DNA of 64,000 bases from Pseudomonas sp. WJP1 (GTDB lineage: Bacteria; Pseudomonadota; Gammaproteobacteria; Pseudomonadales; Pseudomonadaceae). The notes beneath the pieces were generated by a model. The model saw only the letters and a program-made list of their open reading frames with translations. It had not been told where the DNA came from and did no database searches. Positions 35,809 to 43,887 of the stretch are shown here, one piece after another. Position 1 is the stretch's first letter; every line of letters starts with the position of its first letter. The translations under genes were made by a program, and so were the position numbers. The DNA is taken from assembly GCF_028471945.1 (NCBI RefSeq), contig NZ_CP110128.1, positions 3,150,501 to 3,214,500 on the forward strand. The letters are read 5' to 3'.

Positions 35809-35999
35809 TGTAGGAGCCAGCGGTGCGGCGATCCGACTTGCCGGCGAAGAACGATGACGTGGTGTTACAGATACACCGCGGCGCCTGGTTCGCCGGCAAG
35901 CCTGGCTCCTACGGGCGAAGAACGATAACGCGGTGCAACAGACACACCGCAGCGTCTGGTTCGCCGGCAAGTCGGATCGCCGCCCGCTGGCTCCTACAG
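35809..35999. repeat. REP cluster downstream of the RAYT gene
   Basis: Three clear REP copies (GTAGGAGCC head, CTTGCCGGCGAAG core) with alternating orientation: one plus-type at 35809-35846, one reversed at 35890-35912, and one reversed at 35958-35999, plus a truncated GGCGAAGAACG between them. The last copy covers the transposase stop codon. Apart from REPs, the gap 35585-35993 shows no gene. Confidence 0.85.
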
Positions 36000-36452
36000 C
36001 CACACGGCATCCCACAACGGATAGTCCCCTATTTTCTCGACCAATCCCGCTCGCAACGGGTTGGCCACGACATAGCGCGCCACCGCCGGCAGGTCTTCGT
36101 CCCTGCGGATCGCTCGGTCATGAAAGCCATGTTGCCAGAGTGCCCCGTCGCGCCCGATCGAGCGATTCAACGCTAGCGCGATGCGTGATTTTGTCCTCGC
36201 CATTATGCAAGTGAGCGTGTTGTTTTTGAGCTCGAACAGCCAATGGAGATGGTCCGGCATGACGACCCAGGCCAACGAAAGCACCAGATCTTCTTCCTGA
36301 GCTTTCCTCAGTGCATCGACCACGAGGCGGCCTTGCATGAAGTCTTTAAATACGGGGTTCCGGTTCTGAACGATGGTCGTGACCAGATAGATCTGCCCCG
36401 GCGCTGAATAGCGCCCGATACGCAGTCGATGTGCATGGCGAATGGTTGGCAT
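35994..36452 (-). CDS. REP-associated tyrosine transposase (RAYT, Y1 HUH family)
   Basis: 152 residues, the normal size for RAYTs. RYSAPGQIYLVTTIVQNRNP opens the fold, VVMPDHLHWLFEL gives the His-hydrophobic-His metal motif, and FHDRAIRRDEDLPAVARYVV contains the region where the catalytic Tyr follows (ARYVVANPLRAGLV). RAYTs nick and rejoin single-stranded REP hairpins and act as a domesticated, single-copy function rather than an IS. REPs lie on both sides within about 90 bases, and the TAG stop is formed by the REP head CTACAG at 35994. The length and motifs look complete, so the protein is probably active. Confidence 0.92.
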   Translation of the reverse strand: MPTIRHAHRLRIGRYSAPGQIYLVTTIVQNRNPVFKDFMQGRLVVDALRKAQEEDLVLSLAWVVMPDHLHWLFELKNNTLTCIMARTKSRIALALNRSIGRDGALWQHGFHDRAIRRDEDLPAVARYVVANPLRAGLVEKIGDYPLWDAVWL

Positions 36453-36538
36453 GGGGCATCTTCCTTGATCATGGCGTTGTCAGCTCAGGCTAGAACGCCG
36501 GGGGAAGATCGATGGTGAACAGTTGTTCCTGATGTGTC

Positions 36539-36658
36539 TGTGGGAGCGAGCGGGCGGCGATCCGGCTTGCCGGCGAAGAACGGTAACGCGGTGCAACAGA
36601 TACACCCCAGCGTCTGGTTCGCCGGCAAGTCGGATCGCCGCACCGCTGGCTCCTACAA
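36539..36658. repeat. REP pair upstream of the RAYT gene
   Basis: An inverted REP pair: GTGGGAGCGAGCGGGCGGCG at the left and the reversed form ending CCGCTGGCTCCTACAAGG at the right, with a TAACGCGGTGCAACAGATAC spacer that also occurs in the 35809-35999 cluster and in the two large repeats. The left copy has GTGGG in place of GTAGG. Confidence 0.85.
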
Positions 36659-36681
36659 GGCCGGCGACCCCACCCGGAGAA

Positions 36682-38421
36682 TCAAAGCTTCGGCAACTGC
36701 CCGATACGGCCCATCATTTCGGTCACGATCTGCAGGTCGAGCAGGAACTGCTCGGTGGTCTTGAACTCGTTGTCGTTGTGACCGGTGTATTTGACGTCCG
36801 GCATGGCCAGGCCGAATTGTACGCCGTTGGGCAGTTCGTGCACCGAGGTGGCGCCGGCGGAGGTGCCGAACTTGTGCTCCATGCCGAGGTTTTCGCTGGC
36901 CACGGCGAGCAGGGCCTTGACCCATTCACCCTCGGGGTTGCGGTACATCGGTTCGGCGATGGAGTAGTCGAAGGCCGGTGCGATTTTGCTGTTCTTGCTC
37001 CAGGCATCCAGTTTCTTAGCGATTTCGGCCTTGAGCACTTCCGGGGACTTGCCCTTGGGCACCCGCAGGTTGACCGCGAGCTTGAAGGCTTTGTCATCCA
37101 TCCCGACATAGGTCAGCGACGTGGTCAGCGGGCCCATGAATTCATCGGCGAAACCCACCCCCAATTTGCCACCCAGGTAGTCCAGGCCCCAATTGTCGGC
37201 GGCATAGCGGGCGGCGTCGGTGATGTGGTTGTGCTTTAGCGCGACCTGGCCGTCGAGGCTGTTGATGAAGTCCAGCATCCTGGCCACCGGGTTGACGCCG
37301 GACTCGGGTTCGGAGGAGTGGGCGGACACACCGGTGACGGTCAGTATGACGTCCTTGCCGACTACCTTGGTGGCGATGTCGAAGTTGCCGCCATTGCGCA
37401 TGGCGTACTCGATACCGGCCTTTTGCAGACTGGCGGCCAGTTCCGCGGGTTTGTCTGTCACCAGGGTGGCGACCGAGGTCGAGGGAATCTGGTTGGTGGC
37501 CAGGCCGCCGGTCATCGAGGTGATTTCGGCGCCCTTGCCTTGAGCCTTGCGCTTGGCGAAGCTGGCCATGACGGTGCCGTAGCCTTTCTCGGCGATCACC
37601 ACCGGGTAGCCGCCATCCAGCGCCAGATTATAGTTGGGCGTCGGGTTGCGCTCGAAATAGTAGGGGATGGCGTCGCCCGTGGTTTCCTCGGTGGTGTCTA
37701 CCAGCAGCTTGAAGTTCCTGGCCAGCGGCAGTTTCTCTTCCTTGATGACCTTCATGGCGTAGAGCGCGACCACGATGCCGTTCTTGTCATCCTCGGTGCC
37801 CCGGCCATACATGCGATCGCCCACCAGGGTGACCTTGAACGGATCGAGTCGAGTGCCGTCCTGCAGCACCCAGTTCTCTGGCGTCACCGGCACCACGTCG
37901 GCGTGGGCGTGAATCCCCACGACTTCGTCGCCAGCGCCTTGCAGGGAGATTTCATAGACGCGGTTGTCGATGTTGCGAAAGCTCAGGTTGAACGATTCGG
38001 CCAGGCTCTTGATCTTCTCGGCGATCTTGATGAACTCGGGATTGTCGTGCTGGGCAACGCCGTCCACGCGCACGGTCGGGATGGCTACCAGTTCCCGCAG
38101 GGTTTCGGTCGCCGCGCTGCCGTACTTGATCCGTGTGTAGAGGCCAAGCAGGCGATGGATTTCGTTTTGCTGTTCAGGGGGCAGTGCCTTGTTATCGAGG
38201 AAGGCACTGATGGCCGGGCCGAGCTCGTCGGCCTTGGCTACGTTGCTCTTGGCCAGGTTTTTCAGGAACTGCCTGAAATCCGTGACCGAGTCATCACTGA
38301 ACGTCTTGAGGATGATCGCGCTCTGTTGCGCGGTGATGTTGGCGTGTGCAACGCTGGTGAACGACGACAGGCTGGCGAGCATCAGGGTGGCTGCGGCCAA
38401 GTGCTTGAGTGAAAAGTCCAT
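36682..38421 (-). CDS. M20 family dipeptidase, exported
   Basis: 579 residues. A signal peptide (from MDFSLKHLAAATLMLASLSS, cleavage near AHA) precedes the metallopeptidase. Zinc residues are visible in GIHAHADVVPV, YGRGTEDDKNG (bridging Asp), DTTEETTGD (catalytic Glu pair), ALDGGYP and TGHNDNE; a central dimerisation-like domain lies between. The set fits PepV-like Xaa-His-type dipeptidases, although this protein is about 100 residues longer than PepV because of an N-terminal helical region. An ATG four codons earlier (38433) is possible. It is periplasmic and likely cleaves small peptides. Confidence 0.88.
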   Translation of the reverse strand: MDFSLKHLAAATLMLASLSSFTSVAHANITAQQSAIILKTFSDDSVTDFRQFLKNLAKSNVAKADELGPAISAFLDNKALPPEQQNEIHRLLGLYTRIKYGSAATETLRELVAIPTVRVDGVAQHDNPEFIKIAEKIKSLAESFNLSFRNIDNRVYEISLQGAGDEVVGIHAHADVVPVTPENWVLQDGTRLDPFKVTLVGDRMYGRGTEDDKNGIVVALYAMKVIKEEKLPLARNFKLLVDTTEETTGDAIPYYFERNPTPNYNLALDGGYPVVIAEKGYGTVMASFAKRKAQGKGAEITSMTGGLATNQIPSTSVATLVTDKPAELAASLQKAGIEYAMRNGGNFDIATKVVGKDVILTVTGVSAHSSEPESGVNPVARMLDFINSLDGQVALKHNHITDAARYAADNWGLDYLGGKLGVGFADEFMGPLTTSLTYVGMDDKAFKLAVNLRVPKGKSPEVLKAEIAKKLDAWSKNSKIAPAFDYSIAEPMYRNPEGEWVKALLAVASENLGMEHKFGTSAGATSVHELPNGVQFGLAMPDVKYTGHNDNEFKTTEQFLLDLQIVTEMMGRIGQLPKL

Positions 38422-38624
38422 TGCTGGGGGCATTCCTTTGCAGGCAGTTTGTAGGAAATATCTGATCGTTTAATCAGAAACATCCGCAAGCTAACACCGC
38501 AAGGATGGGGTGGGGAGCCCCTGAAGTGGGATCTGTCGCACAGAAATGCAAAAGCGGCGCAGAAATGAAAACCCCGAACTGGCAATGCTTAACGTGGCTC
38601 AACAACGCGCAGGCGCACGGCTTA

Positions 38625-40574
38625 TCACGTTGACTTGGCTGCTTTTGCTCCACGTTTGCCGGCGGTCGCAGGCTTGCGCTTGGCCGGCTTGCGCTTGTTT
38701 TTCCACGGTGCCGCGCCTCGCCCGGCGGGGCTGGCCGGCCCGCTGATGGACAGGCTCAGGCCGGCGCAGCGGCTGACTTGCTTGCTCATCCAGGCTGCCT
38801 GCTTGGTGACGAATTCGTCCAGGCTCATTTCCCCGCTCTGCACCATGTCCAGGGCCTGCTCCCAGATGGCCGTAGTGCCCGGGTCGGCAATGGCGCGCGG
38901 TACCGCATCGATCAGGCTGAAAGCGGCCGGGGTTGCGGCGAGCGCCTTGCCGTTCTTGATCAGGTAACCACGGTCGAGCAGGCCCTGGATGATCGAGGCG
39001 CGGGTCGCTTCGGTGCCGATGCCGGTGGTGTCCTTGAGCTTTTGCTTGAGCAATGGATCTTCCACCAGCTTGGCGACGTTCTTCATGGCCTTGATCAGGT
39101 CGCCCTCGGTGAAGGGTTTGGGCGGTTGCGTCCAGAGGTCCTTGAGTTGCACATCGGCCACCGCGCAATCAATGCCCTCCCTGAGGTTGGGCAGGGTTTG
39201 CGGGGCGGGTGCTTCGCGGCCCTTGGCGGGCGCAAGGGCTTCGGGCAGGGCGCGTTTCCAGCCGGGCTCGACGATTTGCTTGCCGACGGCACGCAAGGCC
39301 TCGCCAGCGCAATCGAAGTCGGCCTGGGTGCGATCGAACTCGTGATTGGGCAGGAACTGCGCCAGGTAACGGGCGCGGATCAAGGTGTAGACCGCGCGCT
39401 GCTTGCCTACCAGGCGATCGAGGTTTTTCGCCGCGGCGGTGGGGATGATGCCGTGGTGCGCGCTGACCTTGGCATCGTTCCAGGCCCGTGAGCGACGCTG
39501 GGGCTCCAGGTAATCGTGCAAGGCGTTCAGTGCCGGGTCGGCCTGGCGTAGCGCCGCGAGAATTCCCGGTGCTTCGCTGTGCTGGCTGAGGGGCAGGTAG
39601 CCGCAGTCGCTGCGCGGGTAGGTGATGACCTTGTGGGTTTCGTAGAGCGCCTGGGCGATGTCGAGGGTTTCCTGGGCACCGAGCCCGAGCTTTTTCGAGC
39701 AGACTTCCTGCAAGGTGCCGAGGTCGAATGGCAGCGGCGCCACTTCGCGCATCCGTTCGGTGCGCAGCTTGAGGACCCTGGCGCTGGCGGCGGCGAGCAT
39801 GGCCGCTGCCGCTTGTTGGGCCAGCGCCTGGTTCAGGCAGCGATCCTGGTCGTCGCACACGTCCGAAGCGGCTCGCCATTGTGCCGTGAAGGTGGTGCCG
39901 TTATGCAGTAGCTGCACCTCGACAGCCCAGTAGGGCACGGGCACGAAGGCGGCGATGCTACGGTCGCGATCTACCACCAGGCGCAAGGTCGGCGTCTGCA
40001 CCCGGCCGACCGGCAGGACACCCTGATAACCGGATTGGCGTCCGAGCAAGGTGAACAGCCGGCTCATGTTCATGCCAATCAGCCAGTCGGCCCGGGAGCG
40101 CCCCAGTGCCGAATGATAGAGGCTGAAGGTCTGCGCACCGGGCCTGAGTGCGGCGAGGGCCTTGCGGATCGAGGCATCGTCCAGCGCCGACAGCCACAGC
40201 CGCTGGATCGGACCGCGATAGCGGCAATGCTCCACCAGTTCCCTGGCGATCATTTCGCCTTCACGGTCGGCGTCGGTGGCAATGACCAGGTCGCGCGCTT
40301 CGCCGAGCAGGCGCTTGACCACCTTGTACTGGCTGGCCGTGCGCGGCTTGACGGTCATTTTCCATTTATCGGGAATGATCGGCAGGTCTGCCAGTACCCA
40401 GCGCTTGTAGCGTGCGTCATAGGCATCCGGGGGCGCGGTTTCCAGCAGGTGGCCGATGCACCAGGTCACCGTGACGTCCGTTCCCAGCCAGCAGCCGTCA
40501 CCGCGCCGCCGCGCGCCGAGCACAGCCGCAATGTCTTTGGCCTGGGAAGGTTTTTCACAGAGGTACAGCCGCAT
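38625..40574 (-). CDS. topB: DNA topoisomerase III
   Basis: 649 residues of type IA topoisomerase. The TOPRIM domain holds CEKPSQAKDIAAVLG (general-base Glu) and ATDADREGEMIA (metal-binding Asp-x-Asp-x-Glu); the catalytic Tyr is in KVITYPRSDCGYL. There is no zinc-ribbon region, and the C-terminus is a Lys/Arg-rich tail, as in TopB rather than TopA. It decatenates replicating DNA in the cytoplasm. The ATG at 40574 gives the standard MRLYLCEK start; an ATG at 40583 is three codons longer. It stands alone between a dipeptidase and a DUF427 gene. Confidence 0.95.
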   Translation of the reverse strand: MRLYLCEKPSQAKDIAAVLGARRRGDGCWLGTDVTVTWCIGHLLETAPPDAYDARYKRWVLADLPIIPDKWKMTVKPRTASQYKVVKRLLGEARDLVIATDADREGEMIARELVEHCRYRGPIQRLWLSALDDASIRKALAALRPGAQTFSLYHSALGRSRADWLIGMNMSRLFTLLGRQSGYQGVLPVGRVQTPTLRLVVDRDRSIAAFVPVPYWAVEVQLLHNGTTFTAQWRAASDVCDDQDRCLNQALAQQAAAAMLAAASARVLKLRTERMREVAPLPFDLGTLQEVCSKKLGLGAQETLDIAQALYETHKVITYPRSDCGYLPLSQHSEAPGILAALRQADPALNALHDYLEPQRRSRAWNDAKVSAHHGIIPTAAAKNLDRLVGKQRAVYTLIRARYLAQFLPNHEFDRTQADFDCAGEALRAVGKQIVEPGWKRALPEALAPAKGREAPAPQTLPNLREGIDCAVADVQLKDLWTQPPKPFTEGDLIKAMKNVAKLVEDPLLKQKLKDTTGIGTEATRASIIQGLLDRGYLIKNGKALAATPAAFSLIDAVPRAIADPGTTAIWEQALDMVQSGEMSLDEFVTKQAAWMSKQVSRCAGLSLSISGPASPAGRGAAPWKNKRKPAKRKPATAGKRGAKAAKST

Positions 40575-40773
40575 AACCACCATCGTCGATCAATGTGCGC
40601 AAGTGCACAGGATGGCGTGAGTCGGGCGCGAGAGCAATCTTTATCTGTATGGATGTACAGTTTTTTAGTTGCGTTTGGTTGCGCAGGCCGTTTGGCTGTG
40701 AGGCCATCGTTGTTGGGGAATCTGGGTTATACCTGATACATCGTGGTCTCAGGTTTTGGGGCCGCTGCGCAGC

Positions 40774-40801
40774 CCTTCGCGGGCAAGCCACGCTCCTACA
40801 G
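40774..40801. repeat. Single REP copy upstream of the DUF427 gene
   Basis: Single reversed REP-like copy (TTCGCGGGCAAGCCACGCTC then CTACA), 30 bases before the DUF427 start. It is a variant of the CGAAG-core class. Confidence 0.65.
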
Positions 40802-40830
40802 ATCAATTTCTGTCATGAGGATTGTTTTCC

Positions 40831-41199
40831 ATGAAAAGCTCCGGTCCCAGCCCTGTCATCACCATCGCCGAGCAGCCTGGCTGCCTGCTGGTGAAGTTCC
40901 ACGGATTTCAGGTGGCAGCGTCCGCTCGTGCGCTGGTGTTGCTGGAGGCCAATTACCCTCCGGTGTACTACGTGCCGCGCGAGGACATCGATGAAAAGTA
41001 TTACGCCCGTACCGACCACACCAGCTATTGCCCCTACAAGGGCGATGCCAGTTATTTCAGTCTGCAGGTTCCGGGACATGAAGGCGCCAATGCGGTCTGG
41101 AGCTACGAAAACCCCAAGGTGTCTGTCAGGCAGATTCAAGAGTATGTGGCGTTCTATCCGGATCAGGTGACGTTTGAGTTGATCGATATTGATGAGTGA
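40831..41199 (+). CDS. DUF427 domain protein
   Basis: 122 residues of the nucleotidyltransferase-unrelated DUF427 family: YPPVYYVPREDIDEKYYART and HTSYCPYKGDASYFSL are its signature, followed by AVWSYENP. The small beta fold is widespread but has no proven function. The ATG at 40831 has GAGG upstream; a TTG nine bases before it would be too close to that site. It stands alone, with a REP on one side and a large repeat on the other. Confidence 0.9.
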   Translation: MKSSGPSPVITIAEQPGCLLVKFHGFQVAASARALVLLEANYPPVYYVPREDIDEKYYARTDHTSYCPYKGDASYFSLQVPGHEGANAVWSYENPKVSVRQIQEYVAFYPDQVTFELIDIDE

Positions 41200-41314
41200 T
41201 GGACAGGCTTTTGCGGTGACACTATTCGCTCTCGGATGTACCCGATCTACTGTGGGAGCGAGTCGGCTCCAGGTGGCGTTCCGACGATGGCGGCCTCACA
41301 GCCGACGCTATTCC

Positions 41315-41997
41315 TTCAGGTGTACATATCCATTCCTGCGGTAACGGCCACCTATGGTTTCGCTTTTACAGCGAGTCACTTGGAAGAGCCCCAAGTAACC
41401 AAGGGCTCTTGCCCCTGGCGTTCGGTGCCTCGCTAATGCTCGGCATACCCTCGCTCCGGTCCTGCTCCGTGGGTCGCCGCGATGGGCCATCCTTGGCCCA
41501 GCGCGGCTAAACCGGCATCCATGCCGGTTTACCCACTGCGCAGAACCGGAACGAAGCCTCTCGATGGGGCAAGAAAATCAAAAGCCAAAGCAACAGCAAA
41601 AGCGAGGCGGCCTTAAAGCCGACCTGATCGGGAGCCGTACGCATTCCCCTTGTAGGAGCCAGCGGTGCGGCGATCCGACTTGCCGGCGAAGAACGATGAC
41701 GCGGTATTGCAGATACACCGCAGCGCCTGGTTCGCCGGCAAGCCTGGCTCCTACAGGGGATCAGGAACACCCGTAAAAGTCAGGTCGGCTGTCAGGCCGC
41801 CTCGCTTTTGTTTTTGATCTGGGCGACCCACGGAGCAATGCCGGAGTGAGGGCATGCCGAGCCTAGGCGAGGCACCGAGTGGTGGGGCAAGAGCCTTTTG
41901 CTTACTTTTGGCTGGGCCGGCACTCCGGCTCTTCCAAAAGTGAGTCGCCGTAAGGGCGAAACCCTAGGTGGCCGTTACCGCAGCAATGGATATGTAC
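41315..41997. repeat. Large near-palindromic repeat, copy A (REP pair at centre)
   Basis: About 680 bases. The left arm (41315-41649) starts CAGGTGTACATATCCATTCC and is repeated nearly identically at 46597-46938. The right arm (41770-41997) ends with the inverse of that terminus (CAATGGATATGTAC). A REP pair fills the centre. Left-arm blocks (GCGAGTCACTTGG, CTCGGCATACCCTC, GAGGCGGCC...GACCTGATC) recur inverted in the right arm, so the whole can fold as a long imperfect hairpin. Compared with copy B the right arm lacks the stretch inverse to 41480-41540. No transposase or convincing gene is inside. The rest of the gap 41200-42050 shows nothing else. Confidence 0.85.
41650..41757. repeat. REP pair at the centre of copy A
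   Basis: Inverted REP pair (GTAGGAGCCAGCGGTGCGGC at left; GCCGGCAAGCCTGGCTCCTA at right) with the GACGCGGTATTGCAGATACA spacer. It is of the same CTTGCCGGCGAAG class as the REPs around the RAYT gene. Confidence 0.88.
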
Positions 41998-42050
41998 CCG
42001 GCAAACCACGACCATGCGCCGCATTGCAGGGCATGGTCATTAGGTTCGCG

Positions 42051-43673
42051 TCAGTTTTTATCCAGGTCGACGTTACGCGTCTCACGCAGGCACAGCATGC
42101 CCACCACCAGGCTCACCCCGGTGATCAGCACCGGGTACCACAGCCCGTAGAAGATGTCGCCGGTGTAGACCACCAGGGCGAAGGACACCGTCGGCAGGAA
42201 GCCGCCGAACCAGCCGTTGCCGATGTGGTAGGGCAGGGACATCGAGGTGTAGCGGATGCGGGTCGGGAACAGCTCGACCATCAGCGCCGCCAACGGGCCG
42301 TAGCACATGGCGGAGATGATGATCAGCGCGACGATCAGGGCCACGATCATCGGTTTGTTGATCTGCTGCATGTCGGCCTGTTGCGGGTAACCCGCCAGGG
42401 TCACTGCGCCACGCAGGGCCGCTTCGTCGAAACCGTCGATCTTCACGTCACCGACGCTGACCTGCACAGCGCTGCCGGCCGGGGCCGCTGCGCTCTGGTA
42501 TGGCAGGCCCTGCTTGACCAGGAAGGTCTTGACCTTGTCGCACGGGCTGTCGAATTTCGCCTTGCCCACCGGGTCGAACTGGAAGGTGCAGGTGGCCGGA
42601 TCCGCGAGCACGGTAATCGGCGCCTGGCGGCTGGCCAGGTCGATGGCCGGGTTGGCGTAGTGGGCCAGGGTCTTGAAGATCGGGAAGTACAACACGGTGG
42701 CGAGCAACAGGCCAAGCATCAGCACGGGTTTGCGCCCGACCTTGTCCGACAGCCAGCCGAAGAAAATGAAGAAGGGCGCACCGATGGTCACACTGACGAT
42801 CAGCAAGCCGTTGGCCACCGCAGGGTCCATTTTCAGGAACTGGGTGAGGAAGAACAGCACGTAGAACTGCGCCGCGTAGAAGGTCACCGCTTGCCCGGCG
42901 TTGATGCTGAACAGGGCGATCAGCACCACCTTGAGGTTTTCCCACTTGCCGAAGGAGTCGCGGATCGGCGACTTGCAGAGTTTGCCTTCCTCTTTCATCT
43001 TCACGAACGCAGGCGACTCGTGCAGGCTCAGGCGAATCCAGGTCGAGATGCCCAGCAGGATGATCGAGAACAGGAACGGAATGCGCCAGCCCCAGACTTC
43101 GAACTGATCGCCCGTGAAGTACCGGCAGCCGAGTACCACCAGCAGCGACAGCAGCAGGCCGAGGGTGGCGGTTGATTGAATCCAGCTGGTGTGGAAGCCA
43201 CGCTTGCCCATCGGCGCGTGCTCTGCCACGTAGGTCGCGGCACCGCCGTATTCCCCGCCCAGCGCCAGGCCCTGGAGCATGCGCAGCACCACGAGGATGA
43301 TCGGCGCAGCAATGCCGATGCTCGCGTAATTGGGCAGCAGGCCGACACAGAAGGTGGCCAGGCCCATGAGTACGATGGTGGCGAGGAAGGTGTATTTGCG
43401 CCCGATCATGTCCCCCAACCGCCCGAACACCAGGGCGCCGAACGGCCTGACAATGAAGCCGGCGGCAAAGGCCATCAAGGCGAAGATGAACGCCGTGGTG
43501 TCGTTGACCCCGGCGAAGAACTGCTTGCTGATGACCGCAGCGAGGGCGCCGTAGAGGAAAAAGTCATACCACTCGAAGACCGTCCCGAGCGACGAGGCGA
43601 AGATGACTTTCTGGGTTTCCTGGCTGGTGCCCGCGCTACGCACGGCTTCCAGGGGCTGAACGTGTTCTGACAT
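42051..43673 (-). CDS. MFS transporter, metabolite:H+ symporter family, with a large extra loop
   Basis: 540 residues. SLGTVFEWYDFFLYGALAAV, RPFGALVFGRLGDMIGRKYT and LRMLQGLALGGEYGGAATYV are the MHS family markers. Between helices about 9 and 10 (roughly residues 345-420) there is an extra hydrophilic stretch with two Cys (DPATCTFQFDP and DSPCDKVKTF) that could form a disulfide outside the membrane; similar inserts occur in some long MHS members. GAGGGA lies before the ATG at 43673. Downstream on this strand lies large-repeat copy A; upstream is the GMC gene, so the pair may import and oxidise the same compound. Confidence 0.9.
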   Translation of the reverse strand: MSEHVQPLEAVRSAGTSQETQKVIFASSLGTVFEWYDFFLYGALAAVISKQFFAGVNDTTAFIFALMAFAAGFIVRPFGALVFGRLGDMIGRKYTFLATIVLMGLATFCVGLLPNYASIGIAAPIILVVLRMLQGLALGGEYGGAATYVAEHAPMGKRGFHTSWIQSTATLGLLLSLLVVLGCRYFTGDQFEVWGWRIPFLFSIILLGISTWIRLSLHESPAFVKMKEEGKLCKSPIRDSFGKWENLKVVLIALFSINAGQAVTFYAAQFYVLFFLTQFLKMDPAVANGLLIVSVTIGAPFFIFFGWLSDKVGRKPVLMLGLLLATVLYFPIFKTLAHYANPAIDLASRQAPITVLADPATCTFQFDPVGKAKFDSPCDKVKTFLVKQGLPYQSAAAPAGSAVQVSVGDVKIDGFDEAALRGAVTLAGYPQQADMQQINKPMIVALIVALIIISAMCYGPLAALMVELFPTRIRYTSMSLPYHIGNGWFGGFLPTVSFALVVYTGDIFYGLWYPVLITGVSLVVGMLCLRETRNVDLDKN

Positions 43674-43772
43674 TTCGGTATCCCTCACAGTGATTGTTTT
43701 TGTTGTTCCACTGTCGGCGCCGGCCTTGTGGGCGGGTGCCGCGTTTATCCATAAATCAGGTGTACCCGTTAC

Positions 43773-43873
43773 CTGTAGGAGCGAGCCTGCTCGCGATGGA
43801 GGTCAACGATAATGCGGGGAGCCTGACACCCCGCGTTGCTCTCAGGTTCATCGCGAGCAGGCTCGCTCCTACA
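43773..43873. repeat. REP pair between the GMC and MHS genes
   Basis: Inverted pair of the GAGCCTGCTCGCGA class, at 43773-43796 and 43851-43873, in the 214-base gap between two same-strand genes. A GC-rich hairpin (GCGGGG / CCCCGC) lies in the spacer. Confidence 0.85.
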
Positions 43874-43887
43874 ATGTCCGTGCAGGT

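Noticed and set aside
41898..43175. Plus-strand frame of 425 residues across the large repeat and MHS gene
   Set aside because: Begins in the repeat and is antisense to the transporter; His/Asp/Gln rich without known domain.
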